NCBI RefSeq assembly: GCF_032884065.1
Contig: NW_027062660.1
Coordinates: 62,001-126,000 of the forward strand
DNA from: Artemia franciscana
Lineage: Eukaryota > Arthropoda > Branchiopoda > Anostraca > Artemiidae
DNA length: 64,000 nt
Reading direction: 5' to 3'
How positions within the stretch are numbered: position 1 is the first letter of the stretch; every line of letters starts with the position of its first letter. Below are positions 1 through 13,353 of this stretch, one piece after another. The notes beneath the pieces are model-generated. The model searched no databases and was not told the DNA's origin. It saw only the letters and a list, made by a program, of their open reading frames with translations. A program made the position numbers and the translations under genes.

Positions 1-1401
1 TACTCCCTGTGTCCCGGTCGTCATTTGTGTCCCGGTGCTTTGTTGATGGTGATTGCTAATCGAACATCCCTTGTGTCCCGGTCGCTTTCTCTTTGAGTGT
101 CCCGGTCGTCATTTATATTCCCTATGTCCTGGTCGTCATATATATAGATAGATGTCCCGGTGTCCCTCGCGCGCGTAAGTCGTTACGCGCCATTGTAGTT
201 GTTTCCCTGTGTCCCACCTGTGAATATACATAGATATATAAATATATGTTTTTAACTACGTAAAACTTACGAATATACAACATTCTTCGCTGTCCCATTG
301 TCTGTGCATATAAATAGATTGTTAGGTTTACCGACTCTTGAACATGCAACATATAATTGTCCATGGGAAAACAATCCGTATTCAGATCTATACCTCATGA
401 TTCTAATGATTGCCCTTAAACTTTGTTGATGGTGATTGCTAATCGACCATTCCCTGTGTCGCCGTCGTCATTTATATATCCCCCTGCGCCCCCCGGCGTC
501 CCCGTTGTAGTTGTGTCTCTATATCCCGGTCGTCATTTATATTCCCTGTGTCCCGGTCGTCATTTGTGTCCCGGTGTCTCGGTCTGTATATACATTCGTT
601 TTTGAATTGGTCTCTTTTTTAGTTATTAGTTTTTTACCTTTTTTTAGTTCTTTTAGTTATACCTCATGATTCTAATGATTGCCCTTGAGCTTTGTTGATG
701 GTGATTGCTAATCGAACATTCCCTGTGCCCCCCGGCGTCCCCGTCGTCATTGTGTCCCTGTGTCCCGGTCGTCATTTATATTCCCTGTGTCCCGGTCGTC
801 ATTTGTGTCCCGGTGTCCCGGTGTGTATATACATTCGTTTTCGAATTGGTATATGATGAAATAAATTTTTGTGTTTTTCTTCTTTTTTTCTTTTTAGTTT
901 TTTTTTTGTTTTTACTTTTTTTAGTTTTTTTAGTTTTTTTTCTTTTTTCTTTTTAGTTTTTTTTGTAGTTTTTACCTTTTTAGTTTTATTTTTATTTTTT
1001 TTAGTTTTTGTTTTCTCCTTTACTTTTCAGTTTTTTCCTTTTTTTATTTTTTTCTTTTTTAGTTTTTTTTAGTTTTTTAGCTTTCTTAGTTTTTTTTATT
1101 AGTTTTATTTTTTTTCTTTTTATTTTTTGTAGTTTTTACCTTTTTTTTAGTTTTTTTTAGTTTTTTTTTACTTATGTCCTGGTCGTCATTTATACTCCCT
1201 GTGTCCCGGTCGTCATTTGTGTCCCGGTGCTTTGTTGATGATGATTGCTAATCGAACATTCCTTGTGTCTCGGTCAACATTTGTGTCCCGATGTCCCGGT
1301 CTGTAAATTCGTCAGTCGAAAACATGACGTCAGTCGACACACAAACATGACGTCACTCGGCACACACACACACACACACAACTTATTTTTATATATATAG
1401 A
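1..1401 (-). mobile_element. Helitron remnant, minus strand (3' end truncated)
   Basis: The 5' end is at 1401 (TCTATATATATAAAAAT on the minus strand). Moving down the element there is a CGTCA-rich segment, minisatellite (1170-1310), an A-rich array (860-1165), more minisatellite, the helicase C-terminal end (252-452), and part of the GC-rich 3' region (165-235). The terminal hairpin and CTAG are missing, and minisatellite follows directly at 1-160. Confidence 0.75.
252..452 (-). pseudogene. Helitron helicase C-terminal remnant
   Basis: It encodes the last ~65 codons of a Pif1-like (SF1B) Helitron helicase. ITINKAQGQSLE corresponds to motif V; an in-frame TGA comes next; then [20 protein letters not shown] (motif VI region), a [12 protein letters not shown] segment and the natural stop. 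This copy has small decays (AAGTTTAAG for AAAGCTCAAG, TAAG near the end). The helicase core upstream is replaced by minisatellite, so no active protein is possible. Confidence 0.8.
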
Positions 1402-1579
1402 TAGATAAGTTGTCTGTGTGTTATGTCTGTCGAGTGACGTCATGTCATCATGTCGTCATGAAGTTAGTTGTCGTCATGTTTTTTATAACGATGACGTCAT
1501 TAAAAGTATTTAACAAAATCGTTCAAAGACAAATTTTTAATTGTAAGAAGATCGTGGACCGAAAAATGTTTAATTTAAA

Positions 1580-1813
1580 ATGACTGAAGAACCTACAATG
1601 GCAACAGCCGAGGAAGCTGCTCAAAGAGTCTATGCCAACAACTTGCGGCTGATAGAGAAAGTAAGAAAAGAAAGCTTGCCGACGAATCACAAGAACAGCA
1701 AGAAAACAGGCTTGCGGCTGATTGAGAAAGTAAGAAAAGAGAGCGTGCCGAGGAATCACAAGAACAGCAAGAAAACAGGCTTGCGGCTAAAGAACGCAAA
1801 ACCGCGCAGTTAG
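1580..1813 (+). pseudogene. Helitron replicase N-terminal remnant
   Basis: It starts with MTEEPTMATAEEAAQRVY, the opening also seen in the Rep copy at 10331 and in its right-arm partner. This is followed by repeated RAEESQEQ-type units, read out of frame because of small indels. The code then passes into a short non-conserved stretch ending near 1925. The zinc finger, Rep and helicase domains are all absent. Confidence 0.65.
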
Positions 1814-2186
1814 ATGAAAATCCACCTGGACAGCGAGACTCAAAACATATCAAAACTAAAATGATAGCGATGATGATTGGGTTTGGGATTTTGACTTGGA
1901 TAAGGTCATCAATGCCTACCAGATTTTAGTTAAAAAAAAATAAAGGTTTGGCGATATGTATTTCATAGTGACGCTGAAAAATAAAGAAGAAAAAGAAAAC
2001 TGAAAAAAGAAAAAAGGTAAAAAACTAAAAAAACTAAAAATAAAAAACACTCAAAGAGAAATTACAGACCGGGACACAAATGACGACCGGGACAGAGGGA
2101 ATATAAATGACGACCGGGACACTCAAAGAGAAATTAAAGACTGGGATACCGGGACACAAATGACGACGGGGACACAGGGAATATAA

Positions 2187-2441
2187 ATGACGACCAGGAC
2201 ACAGGTATTTAAGAAAATCGTTCAAAGACAAATTTTTAATTGTAAGAAGATTGTTGAAAGAGAAATTTCTAATTGTAAAATGACTGAAGAACCTACAATG
2301 GCAACAGCCGAGGAAGCTGCTCAAAACGAATGTATTCAAGCCGAAGTAGCTGAGCTGGTAAAGCGTCATGTTCCAGGTTCTAGATCCGAGAGGTTCCAGG
2401 TTCGAACCTTGGCTTTAGCATTAATACAAAAGAAGAAATAA
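2187..2441 (+). pseudogene. Second Helitron N-terminal start fused to tRNA-like sequence
   Basis: The MTEEPTMATAEEAAQ start segment is repeated inside the same Helitron. After AAQNECIQAE it runs straight into a tRNA-like sequence and then the A-rich array. The open frame is 84 codons and is probably not a gene. The right arm has the same arrangement at 38584-38838. Confidence 0.55.
2340..2420 (+). other. tRNA-like sequence inside Helitron
   Basis: It contains a D-arm-like GTAGCTGAGCTGGTAAAGC (box A), a T-arm AGGTTCGAACCT (box B), and roughly complementary ends GCCGAAG and CTTTAGC. The middle holds a direct duplication of GTTCCAGGTTC and no clear anticodon stem. It is more likely a captured tRNA-derived or SINE head than a working tRNA. 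Confidence 0.5.
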
Positions 2442-3030
2442 AAACTAAAAAAGGTGAAAACTACAAAAAAAACTAAAAAGAAAATACTGAAAAAACTAAA
2501 AAAGCTAAAAAGCACAAAAAAACTTAAAAAGGTAAAAAACTAAAAAAACTAAAAAAAAACTAAAAAAAGGTAAAAACTAAAAAAAGCTAAAAAGAAAAAA
2601 AAAACTAGAAACTAATAAAAAACTAAAAACTGAAAAAGAAAAAAAAACTAAAAAAAGGAAAAAAACTGAAAAATAAAGGAGAAAAAGAAAACTAAAAGCC
2701 GGGACACAGGGAATATAAATGACGACCGGGACGCTCAAAGAGAAACTACAGATTGGGACACTGGGACACAAATAACGACCGGGAGATATAATTGACGACC
2801 GGGACACTCAAAGATAAATTACAGACCGGGACACAAATGACGACCGGGACACAGGGAATATAAATGACGACCGGGACGCTCAAAGAGAAATTACAGATTG
2901 AGACACTGGGACACAAATGACGAACGGGATACTGCGAATATAAATGACGACCGGGACACAGGGACACAACTACAACGGGGATGCCGGGGGCACAGGGGGA
3001 TATATAAATGACGACGGGGACACAGGGAAT

Positions 3031-3458
<428 letters not shown>

Positions 3459-3474
3459 ATATTCACAGGTGGGA

Positions 3475-3592
3475 CACTACAATGGTGCGTAACTAATAGG
3501 GTGCGTAACGACTTACGCGCGGGGGGGAGGCTTGGGGGGCGCGAAGCGCCCCCACCAACTAGGTGTTGGGGCGCCCCCACCCCAACAGCTAG
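3475..3592 (+). other. Helitron 3' terminal region with stacked hairpins
   Basis: Three GC-rich palindromic parts follow each other: GTGCGTAACGACTTACGCGC, GGGGGCGCGAAGCGCCCCC-type, and a shortened last stem, then CAACAGCTAG. Subterminal hairpin plus CTRR is the Helitron termination signal. A further copy of the last two stems ends at 3682, after a short TA spacer. Confidence 0.8.
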
Positions 3593-3612
3593 TATATATA
3601 TACATATATATA

Positions 3613-3682
3613 TGGGGGGGGGCACGAAGCGCCCCCACCAACTAGGTGTTGGGGTGGCGCGAAGCGCCACCCCAACAGCTAG
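3613..3682 (+). other. Extra Helitron 3' end module
   Basis: This short piece holds GGGGGGCACGAAGCGCCCCC, CCAACTAGGTGTTGG, GGTGGCGCGAAGCGCCACC and CAACAGCTAG, followed by TA repeats. It is a free-standing 3' terminus without the rest of a Helitron and is absent from the right arm. Confidence 0.65.
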
Positions 3683-3700
3683 TATATATATATATATATA

Positions 3701-3708
3701 TCATGAAA

Positions 3709-3750
<42 letters not shown>

Positions 3751-4093
3751 GTGGCGAAACCCTATATAGGCCAGTGTATTCTCCTGATGAGCCCTTATGT
3801 TGAGTGTTGCCTCTGAATTTTTTGTCTATATTATTTTTTCTATTGTTTGGTAAATGACGACTTATACTTATTGACGACATGACTGCCTGTCCATGGATTA
3901 TTCTTTATGGTTGATTGTGTGTGGCTATGCTGGTTGACCTATGTGATTGTATGGATGAGTAGGGTTAAGGCCTCATTCAAGTGCTGGTCTATATTAATCA
4001 CTAATTTAGGAAAACAGTCTTCCTTTTCTCCTTCTGTCTCTCTCTCTTTTTTTTGTGTTTGTGCTGTTGCATTGGTGATTTCTCTTTTCATGA
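3701..4093. mobile_element. Short element with TCATGAAAA inverted ends
   Basis: Its ends are TCATGAAAA and TTTTCATGA, and it lies inside TA repeats between two Helitron 3' ends. The inside holds more TA and then a dispersed repeat (3890-4090), which also occurs in direct orientation at 39262-39460. There is no coding capacity. The element class is unknown. Confidence 0.4.
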
Positions 4094-4267
4094 TATATAT
4101 ATATATATATATATACTAGCTGTTGGGGTGGCGCTTCGCGCCACCCCAACACCTAGTTGGTGGGGGCGCTTCGCGCCCCCCCCCCAAGCCCCCCCGCGTG
4201 CGTAAGTCGTTACGCGCCATATTAGTTACGCGCCATTGTAGTTGTATATATATATATATATATGTTT

Positions 4268-4468
4268 TTAACTACGTAAAACTTGCGAATATACAACATT
4301 CTTTGCTGTCCCATTGTCTGTGCATATAAATAGATTTTCAGGTTTACCGACTCTTGAACATGCAACATATAATGGTCCATGGGAAAACAATCAGTATTCA
4401 GATCTATACCTCATGATTCTAATGATTGCCCTTGAGCTTTGTTGATGGTGATTGCTAATCGACCATTC
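4268..4468 (-). pseudogene. Helitron helicase C-terminal remnant
   Basis: It carries the same motif V/VI fragment and shared TGA stop as the other copies (INKAQGQSLES, stop, [21 protein letters not shown]), then the terminal stop beside a TA tract. The upstream helicase is missing. Confidence 0.8.
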
Positions 4469-4789
4469 CCTGAGTCGCCATCGTCATTTATATATCCCCT
4501 TTTGCACCCCGGCGTCCCCTTTGCAGTTATGTCCCTGTGTCCCGGTCGTCATTTATATTCCCTGTGTCCCGGTCGTCATTTGTGTCCCGGTGTTCCAGTC
4601 TGTGATTTCTCTTTGAGTGTCCCGGGCGTCATTTATATTCCTTGTGTCCCGGTGTCCCGGTCGTCATTTATATCCCCCTGTGCCCCCCGGCGTCCCCATT
4701 GTAGTTGTGTCCCTGTGTCCCGGTCGTCATTTATATTCCCTGTGTCCCGGTCGTCATTTGTATCCCGGTGTCCCGGTCTGTATATACAT

Positions 4790-7190
4790 TCGTTTTTTAG
4801 TTTTGTTTTTCTCCTTTATTTTTTTCCTTTTTTCCTTTTTTTCTTTTTTAGTTTATTTAGATTTTTAGATTTTTAGTTTTTTTATTAGTTTTTAGTTTTT
4901 TTGTAGTTTTTACCATTTCTTAGTTTTTTTAGTTTTTTTTTTTTTACTTATGTCCTGGTCGTCATTTATACTCCCTGTGTCCCGGTCGTCATTTGTGTCT
5001 TGGTGCTTTGTTGATTGCTAATTTATATTATATTTATATTTATATTTTTTATATTTATTAATATTTTTTTAGTTTTCTTTTTCTCTTATTTTTCAGTTTT
5101 TTCCTTTTTTTTAGTTTTTTCTTTTTTAGTTTTTAGTTTTTTTTTAGTTTTTTACCTTTTTTTAGTTTTTTTAGTTTTTTTAGTTTTTTAGCTTTTTTAG
5201 TTTTTTTATTAGTTTTTAGTTTTTTTTTTAGTTTTTGCCTTTTTTTAGTTTTTTCAGTTTTTTTTAGTTTTTTGTTTTTTACCTTTTTTTAGTTTTTTTT
5301 AGTTTTTTAGCTTTTTTAGTTTTTTTCTTTTTAGTTTTTTTTTGTAGTTTTTACCTTTTTTAGTTTTTTTTCTTCTTTTGTATTAGTGTGAAATAATTCA
5401 GACGTCATATGCGGACAAACACGACGTCACTCGACAGACAGACAGACAGACATAACCCAGAAAACAACTTATTTTTATATATATTTATTCATATTTTTTA
5501 GTTTTCTTTTTCTCTTTTATTTTTCAGTTTTTTCCTTTTTTTTAGTTTTTTTCTTTTTTAGTTTTTAGTTTTTTTTAGTTTTTTACCTTTTTTTAGTTTT
5601 TTTTTAGTTTTTTTAGTTTTTTAGCTTTTTTAGTTTTTTTATTAGTTTTTATTTTTTTTCTAGTTTTTGCCTTTTTTTATTTTTTTCAGTTTTTTTTTAG
5701 TTATTAGATTTTTACCTTTTTTTAGTTTTTTTTAGTTTTTTAGCTTTTTAGTTTTTTTTTCTTTTTAGTTTTTTTTTGTAGTTTTTACCTTTTTTAGTTT
5801 TTTTCTTCTTTTGTATTAGTGTGAAATAATTCAGACGTCATATGCGGACAAACATGACGTCACCTGATCCATCCACAGATCCACACACAGACAACTTACC
5901 TATAATACCTAGATCAACTCCTGCAGACGAAATGAATGCTTGCCTGAAAAATTCTAATTTATGGGCACACGTAGAAACATTTTTATTAATATTTTTTTAG
6001 TTTTCTTTTTCTCTTATTTTTCAGTTTTTTCCTTTTTTTTAGTTTTTTCTTTTTTAGTTTTTAGTTTTTTTTTAGTTTTTTACCTTTTTTTAGTTTTTTT
6101 AGTTTTTTTAGTTTTTTAGCTTTTTTAGTTTTTTTATTAGTTTTTAGTTTTTTTTTTTAGTTTTTGCCTTTTTTTAGTTTTTTCAGTTTTTTTTAGTTTT
6201 TTGTTTTTTACCTTTTTTTAGTTTTTTTTAGTTTTTTAGCTTTTTTAGTTTTTTTCTTTTTAGTTTTTTTTGTAGTTTTTACCTTTTTTAGTTTTTTTTC
6301 TTCTTTTGTATTAGTGTGAAATAATTCAGACGTCATATGCGGACAAACACGACGTCACTCGACAGACAGACAGACAGACATAACCCAGAAAACAACTTAT
6401 TTTTATATATATTTATTCATATTTTTTTAGTTTTCTTTTTCTCTTTTATTTTTCAGTTTTTTCCTTTTTTTTAGTTTTTTTCTTTTTTAGTTTTTAGTTT
6501 TTTTTAGTTTTTTACCTTTTTTTAGTTTTTTTTTAGTTTTTTTAGTTTTTTAGCTTTTTTAGTTTTTTTATTAGTTTTTATTTTTTTTCTAGTTTTTGCC
6601 TTTTTTTATTTTTTTCAGTTTTTTTTTAGTTATTAGATTTTTACCTTTTTTTAGTTTTTTTTAGTTTTTTAGCTTTTTAGTTTTTTTTTCTTTTTAGTTT
6701 TTTTTTGTAGTTTTTACCTTTTTTAGTTTTTTTCTTCTTTTGTATTAGTGTGAAATAATTCAGACGTCATATGCGGACAAACACGACGTCACTCGACAGA
6801 CAGACAGACAGACATAACCCAGAAAACAACTTATTTTTATATATATTTATTCATATTTTTTTAGTTTTCTTTTTCTCTTTTATTTTTCAGTTTTTTCCTT
6901 TTTTTTAGTTTTTTTCTTTTTTAGTTTTTAGTTTTTTTTAGTTTTTTACCTTTTTTTAGTTTTCTTTAGTTTTTTTAGTTTTTTAGCTTTTTTAGTTTTT
7001 TTATTAGTTTTTATTTTTTTTCTAGTTTTTGCCTTTTTTTATTTTTTTCAGTTTTTTTTTAGTTATTAGATTTTTACCTTTTTTTAGTTTTTTTTAGTTT
7101 TTTAGCTTTTTAGTTTTTTTTTCTTTTTAGTTTTTTTTGTAGTTTTTACCTTTTTTAGTTTTTTTCTTCTTTTGTATTAGTGTGAAATAA
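4790..7190 (-). repeat. A-rich higher-order array containing repeated Helitron 5' ends
   Basis: On the minus strand this is a degenerate AAAAAACTAAAAAAGC/AAAAAGGTAAAAAC array. A ~110-bp block recurs in it, made of TATAAAAATAAGTTG, CTGTCTGTCTGTCGAGTGAC and GTCTGAATTATTTCACAC. The block recurs at about 5381, 5813, 6310, 6743 and 7174, at intervals of about 432, 497, 433 and 431. The long interval contains a helicase fragment (5905-5988). Confidence 0.85.
5905..5988 (+). pseudogene. Helitron helicase internal fragment
   Basis: Reads IPRSTPADEMNACLKNSNLW then AHVETFLL on the plus strand. This matches the Helitron helicase stretch with PADEINACLKSS and WxxVxT that precedes the TTNMR motif, as known for the family. 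It lies opposite in strand to the Helitron that contains it. Confidence 0.7.
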
Positions 7191-7272
7191 TTCAGACGTC
7201 ATATGCGGACAAACATGACGTCACCTGATCCATCCACAGATCCACACACAGACAACTTATTTTTATATATAT

Positions 7273-8755
<1,483 letters not shown>

Positions 8756-8759
8756 AAGG

Positions 8760-9125
8760 ACTCAACTTAATATAATTTGAAACAAGGCGGTATTTCTTGA
8801 CTGTGAATTTTTCACTTCAATTTTTCACTTTAAATTTGAAATAAGGCGGTATTTCTTGACTGTGAATTTTTCACTTAAATTTGTCACTTAAATTTTTCAC
8901 TTAAAATTTGAAACAAGGTGGTATTTCTTGACTGTGAATTTTTCACTTAAATTTTTCACTTAAGTTTTTCACTTAAAATTTGAAACAAGGCGGTATTTTT
9001 TGACTGTGAATTTTTCACTTAAAATTTGAAACAAGGCGGTATTTCTTGACTGTGAATTTTTCACTTAAATTTTTCATTTAAATTTTTCGCTTAAATTTTT
9101 CACTTAAGTTTTTCACTTAAATTTC
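8760..9125. repeat. Minisatellite (CACTTAAATTTTT units)
   Basis: Repeated CACTTAAATTTTT blocks alternate with GAAACAAGGCGGTATTTCTT and GACTGTGAATTTTTCACTT. Five larger units can be counted. Right-arm partner: 35876-36236. Confidence 0.85.
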
Positions 9126-9351
9126 TCAGCTTTGACTTTCACTGAGTCCTTCTCCCTCCTTTTAAAAGGAATCTTTCAAAACTTCCCATAGCGAGACTTG
9201 GGACATAAAGAGCTTAGAGAATCGAAGCAGAATCGTCAAGGATGATTTGCAGAAATTCTAACTCTATTTTATTGCATATTTTAATACTGACTAATAACCA
9301 CGTTGAAAATTTTCAAATTTATTCTGGTAAATATATATGTTACTGCGAATA

Positions 9352-9770
9352 TCCTCAAATTGGTGAATGTCGACATTCACCGGTGAATGTCCGAAATGCC
9401 TTTTTTTCTTCTTGGATTTAGTCTGGGTTGCCAGTCAACTTTTTTAATTCAATACAAGGTCTGATGATGCCTGGTTAAGTTAGATAAGATTTGGCTAGGT
9501 TAGGTTAGGCTGGGTTAGCTTAGGTCACGTTTTAAACCCATTTCTGATATTTAAAATTAAATTTAACCTAATCTACCCTAATTTAACTTAATCTAACCTA
9601 AACTAACATAATATAACCTAATTTTAACTTTTACCATCAAAGCTTGCGTAAGACTGAAAAAAGTGACTCGCAAAGCTAATTGAATCCAAGCAGAGAAAAA
9701 GAAATTTCGGACATTCGCCGGTTAATTTCGACATTAACCAGATTTCAGACATTCATGATAACATATACAT
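9352..9770. mobile_element. Foldback element with TTAGG-like core
   Basis: Imperfect inverted ends: ATTCACCGGTGAATGTCCG and, in reverse complement, ATTAACCGGCGAATGTCCG, continuing through a matching CTTGGATT...GAGTCA part for about 200 bp per arm. The centre holds GGTTAGGTTAGG on one side and AACCTAATCTAACCTA on the other. It is matched in the right arm at about 35245-35655. Confidence 0.6.
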
Positions 9771-9885
9771 GGTGTCATGGGTGACATAGGGACAATATGA
9801 AAATACTACTCGATATATCTTTTATGATCCGTCTAAATATAATAATCATTTCACTTGTAAAACAGAAAGCAGGTCGACGGTAGAG

Positions 9886-10030
9886 ATGGGAGGATGTATA
9901 AAAGAAAGATTTAATTTGAACTTCCTTGAAGGGTGTAAAGATGGAGGCTTTGAATGGATGAGGAGCGTGCGTAGCTGTGTTGGCCTCAGGCGGCTTGGTG
10001 CTACGGGAGTTATTGATAGTAGTGGTGGTG
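9886..10030 (+). mobile_element. RTE-type LINE 3'-end fragment
   Basis: Reads WMRSVRSCVGLRRLGA followed by GTAGTGGTGG. This is the C-terminal tail of RTE-like ORF2 proteins followed by a trinucleotide-rich 3' end. The same tail ends the larger fragment at 19010-19690. Right-arm partner: about 34990-35135, minus strand. Confidence 0.6.
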
Positions 10031-10225
10031 GTTTCACTTGTATCCTTCCCCTTTATAGTCCCATATATAAACATAACGAGTATATTTTTCTGTTGTTTTG
10101 CAATTTGTCGATGCTTTGTTTATTTGTAAAGGGGTTATCTGAACTGTTAAAACTATTTGGTCTATATCTGAATATATTAGGCCAATCTGTCTATCTATAT
10201 AAAAATAAGTTGTCTTTGTGTCTGT

Positions 10226-12120
10226 GTGTCGAGTGACGCCATGTCATCAGGTCGTCATGTCGTCATTATGACGATGACGTCATTAAAGGTATTTAAGACA
10301 TTCGTTCACGGAAAAATGTTTAATTGTAAAATGACTGAAGAACCTACAATGTCAACAGCCGAGGAAGCTGCTCAAAGAGTCTATACCAAAAAACTTGCTG
10401 CTGATAGAGAAAGTAAGAATAGAAAGCGTGCCGAGGAATCACAAGAGCAACGCGAAACCAGACTTGCTGCTAAAAGAGAAAGTGAAAAAGAAGGCGTGCC
10501 GAGGAATCACAAGAACAGCTAGAAAACAGGCTTGCGGCTGATAGAGCAAGTAAGAACAGAAAGCGTGCCGAGGAATCACAAGAGCAACGCGAAACCAGAC
10601 TTGCTGCTAAAAGAGAAAGTGAAAAAAGAAGGCGTGCCGAGGAATCACAAGAACAGCAAGGAAACAGGCTTGCGGCTGATAGAGATAGTAAGAAAAGAAA
10701 GCGTGCCGAGGAATCACAAGAGCAACCTGAAAATTATCGCCTGACATTCAGGTACAGCCCAGTCGATGATTATAGCTTGAGTAGATGTGTTCAAGTCGGG
10801 ACTATGTCAAAAATTTTTTCTATATCAAGGCCTTGAAATTCAATGGTGAAACAATGGGAATGTGTTGCGCCTCAGGAAAAGTTAAACTTCCTCTATTGGC
10901 TGCACCACCAGAGCCATTGAAGACTTTGTTTACTGGAACTACGTCAGAATAAAATATAACTCATGTTTCCAAATGACGTCGTTTGGTGCCCAAATGGAAA
11001 ATCCAGGTCAATTTATGCCTACTTTCAAAGTAAAAGGGCAAATTTATCATAAAGCTGGGTCCCTTCTACCATTCTCAGGCGAGAATCATAAATTTTTACA
11101 ATTGTACTTCATCAGTGATAGAACTTCTGAATTGAATGCACGTTGCGAAATTTCTCCCAACGTTGAAAGGACAATCGTTTCCCAATTGCAACATCTTTTC
11201 CACGAAAATGATAATTTAGTGTGTCTGTTCAAAACAGCCATCGATTTGACGCCTACTGATACGCATAAAATTGTTATATCCGCTGACAAAACGCCTCCTG
11301 GCCAACATGTGCGTAGATACAATGCTCCAACTATCGACGAAGTGGCAATCGTTATGGTCGGTGATCAATTTTTACCTCGAGATATTTTTCTTCATAAGTG
11401 AAACGCTCAGTTGGTAAGAATTGCTGAAACTCATCGATGCTACGATGCCCTACAATATCCTATCATTTTTTTGGGATGGAGCCGACGGCTATCACTTTAA
11501 TATTAAATTCATGAATCCAGCCATTAATAAAGAAATGAATAAGAAATGCAATGCAATGCATTATTATTCCTATAGACTAATGATTCGGCAGGATGAAGAC
11601 AATTATATTTTAAAATGCCGTCAATTGTTTCACCAATACGTCGTTGATATGTATGCAAAAATTGAATCAGAACGTTTGCTATATATCCGTCTGAATCAGA
11701 CCAAGCTCCGCTCTGAACAATACATTCATTTGCGAGATGCAGTTGTAAATGACGGTAATACCACAAACGTTGGAAGATTAACGATTTTACCTTCGTCATA
11801 TGCTGGCAGTTCCCGTCATATGCATGAATATGCTCAAGATGCTATTGCGTATGTTCGTCTCTATGGTCGTCCAGATTTATTTATTACATTTACATGTAAT
11901 CAATCTTGGGACGAGATACAGCAGATTTTACTTCAAGGACAATCGGCGGTTCATAGACATGACATTACGGCCCGTGTCTTCCGGCAAAAGTTGAAATCAC
12001 TGATAAACTACATAGTAAAACTTGAAGTGTTTGGGTCAGTGCGATGCTGGATGTACTCAGTGGAATGGCAAAAACGAGGTTTGCCACACGCACATATACT
12101 AATCTGGCTACATAATAAAA
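10226..12120 (+). pseudogene. Helitron Rep/replicase N-terminal half (broken, left arm)
   Basis: In order it shows the MTEEPTMSTAEEAAQ start; about five 23-residue RAEESQEQ repeats; CVQVGTMSK, after which the CxxC of the zinc finger is mutated; MTSFGAQMENPGQFMPTF; GRPDLFITFTCNQSWDE (Rep motif 1 region); and RGLPHAHILIWLHN, the HUH metal-binding motif. Coding stops right after HUH, before the catalytic tyrosines, and passes into a CTGTCGAGTGACGTCATG segment. Lesions visible against the right-arm copy: TAG at 10519, a TGA at about 11399 (CGA in the partner), and one extra T near 11468. The family nicks and joins DNA in rolling-circle transposition. This copy cannot. Confidence 0.85.
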
Positions 12121-12184
12121 TTACTTCTGTGTGTCTGTCGAGTGACGTCATGTTTTTGTGTCGACTGACGTCATGTTTGTCGAC

Positions 12185-12547
12185 TGACGAAATTACAGAC
12201 CGGGACATCGGGACACAAATGACGACCGGGACACCGGGACATAGGGAATATACCATCGACAAAGCACCGGGACACAAATGACGACCGGGACACAGGGAAT
12301 ATAAATGACGACCAGGACACTCAAAGAGAAATTACAGACCGGGACACCGAAATACAAATGACGACCGGGACAAAAATGACGACCGGGACACCGGGACACA
12401 GGGAATATAAATGACGACCGCGACACTCAAAGAGAAATTACAGACTGGGACACCCTGACACAAATGACGACCGGGACACAGGGAAACAACAACAACGGGG
12501 ACGCCGGGGGGCACAGGGGGATATATAAATGACGACGGGGACACAGG
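12185..12547 (+). repeat. Helitron minisatellite (GGGACACAGGGAATATAAAT family)
   Basis: Tandem units of about 20-45 bp combine GACCGGGACAC, AGGGAATATAAATGAC, CGGGACACAAATGACGAC and CTCAAAGAGAAATTACAGAC. The last unit runs into the helicase motif V fragment. The same family occurs at 1-165, 440-600, 700-830, 1170-1310, 2060-2215, 2700-3025, 4495-4790, 26675-26890, 30240-30390, 31640-31785, 32495-32845, 38060-38320, 38820-38980, 46485-46690, 47030-47170 and 47280-47510. Confidence 0.9.
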
Positions 12548-12551
12548 GAAT

Positions 12552-13203
<652 letters not shown>

Positions 13204-13353
13204 TCCCAGGTGGGCCACAGGGACACAACTACAATGGCGCGTACCTAATATGGTACGTAACGACTTACGCGCGCGGGGGGCTTGGGGGGGGGGCGCGAAG
13301 CGCCCCCACCAACTAGGTGTTGGTGTGGCGCGAAGCGCCACCCTAACAGCTAG

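Noticed and set aside
423-956. Pro/Ser/Arg-rich frames with SLCPGRHLY repeats (also 4439, 26513, 31560, 38037, 47013)
   Set aside because: They are antisense readings of the GGGACACAGGGAATATAAAT minisatellite and the A-rich array, in Helitrons of either orientation.
2340-2420. Functional tRNA gene
   Set aside because: There is no convincing anticodon stem, the middle is duplicated, and both copies lie in Helitron debris.
4790-7190. CRISPR-like array of spaced repeats
   Set aside because: The 'repeats' are Helitron 5' ends and the 'spacers' are the same A-rich array each time. There are no unique spacers or cas genes, and the setting is eukaryotic.
9480-9620. Internal telomere
   Set aside because: TTAGG-like units are few, degenerate and face each other inside a foldback element, so a real telomere tract is unlikely.
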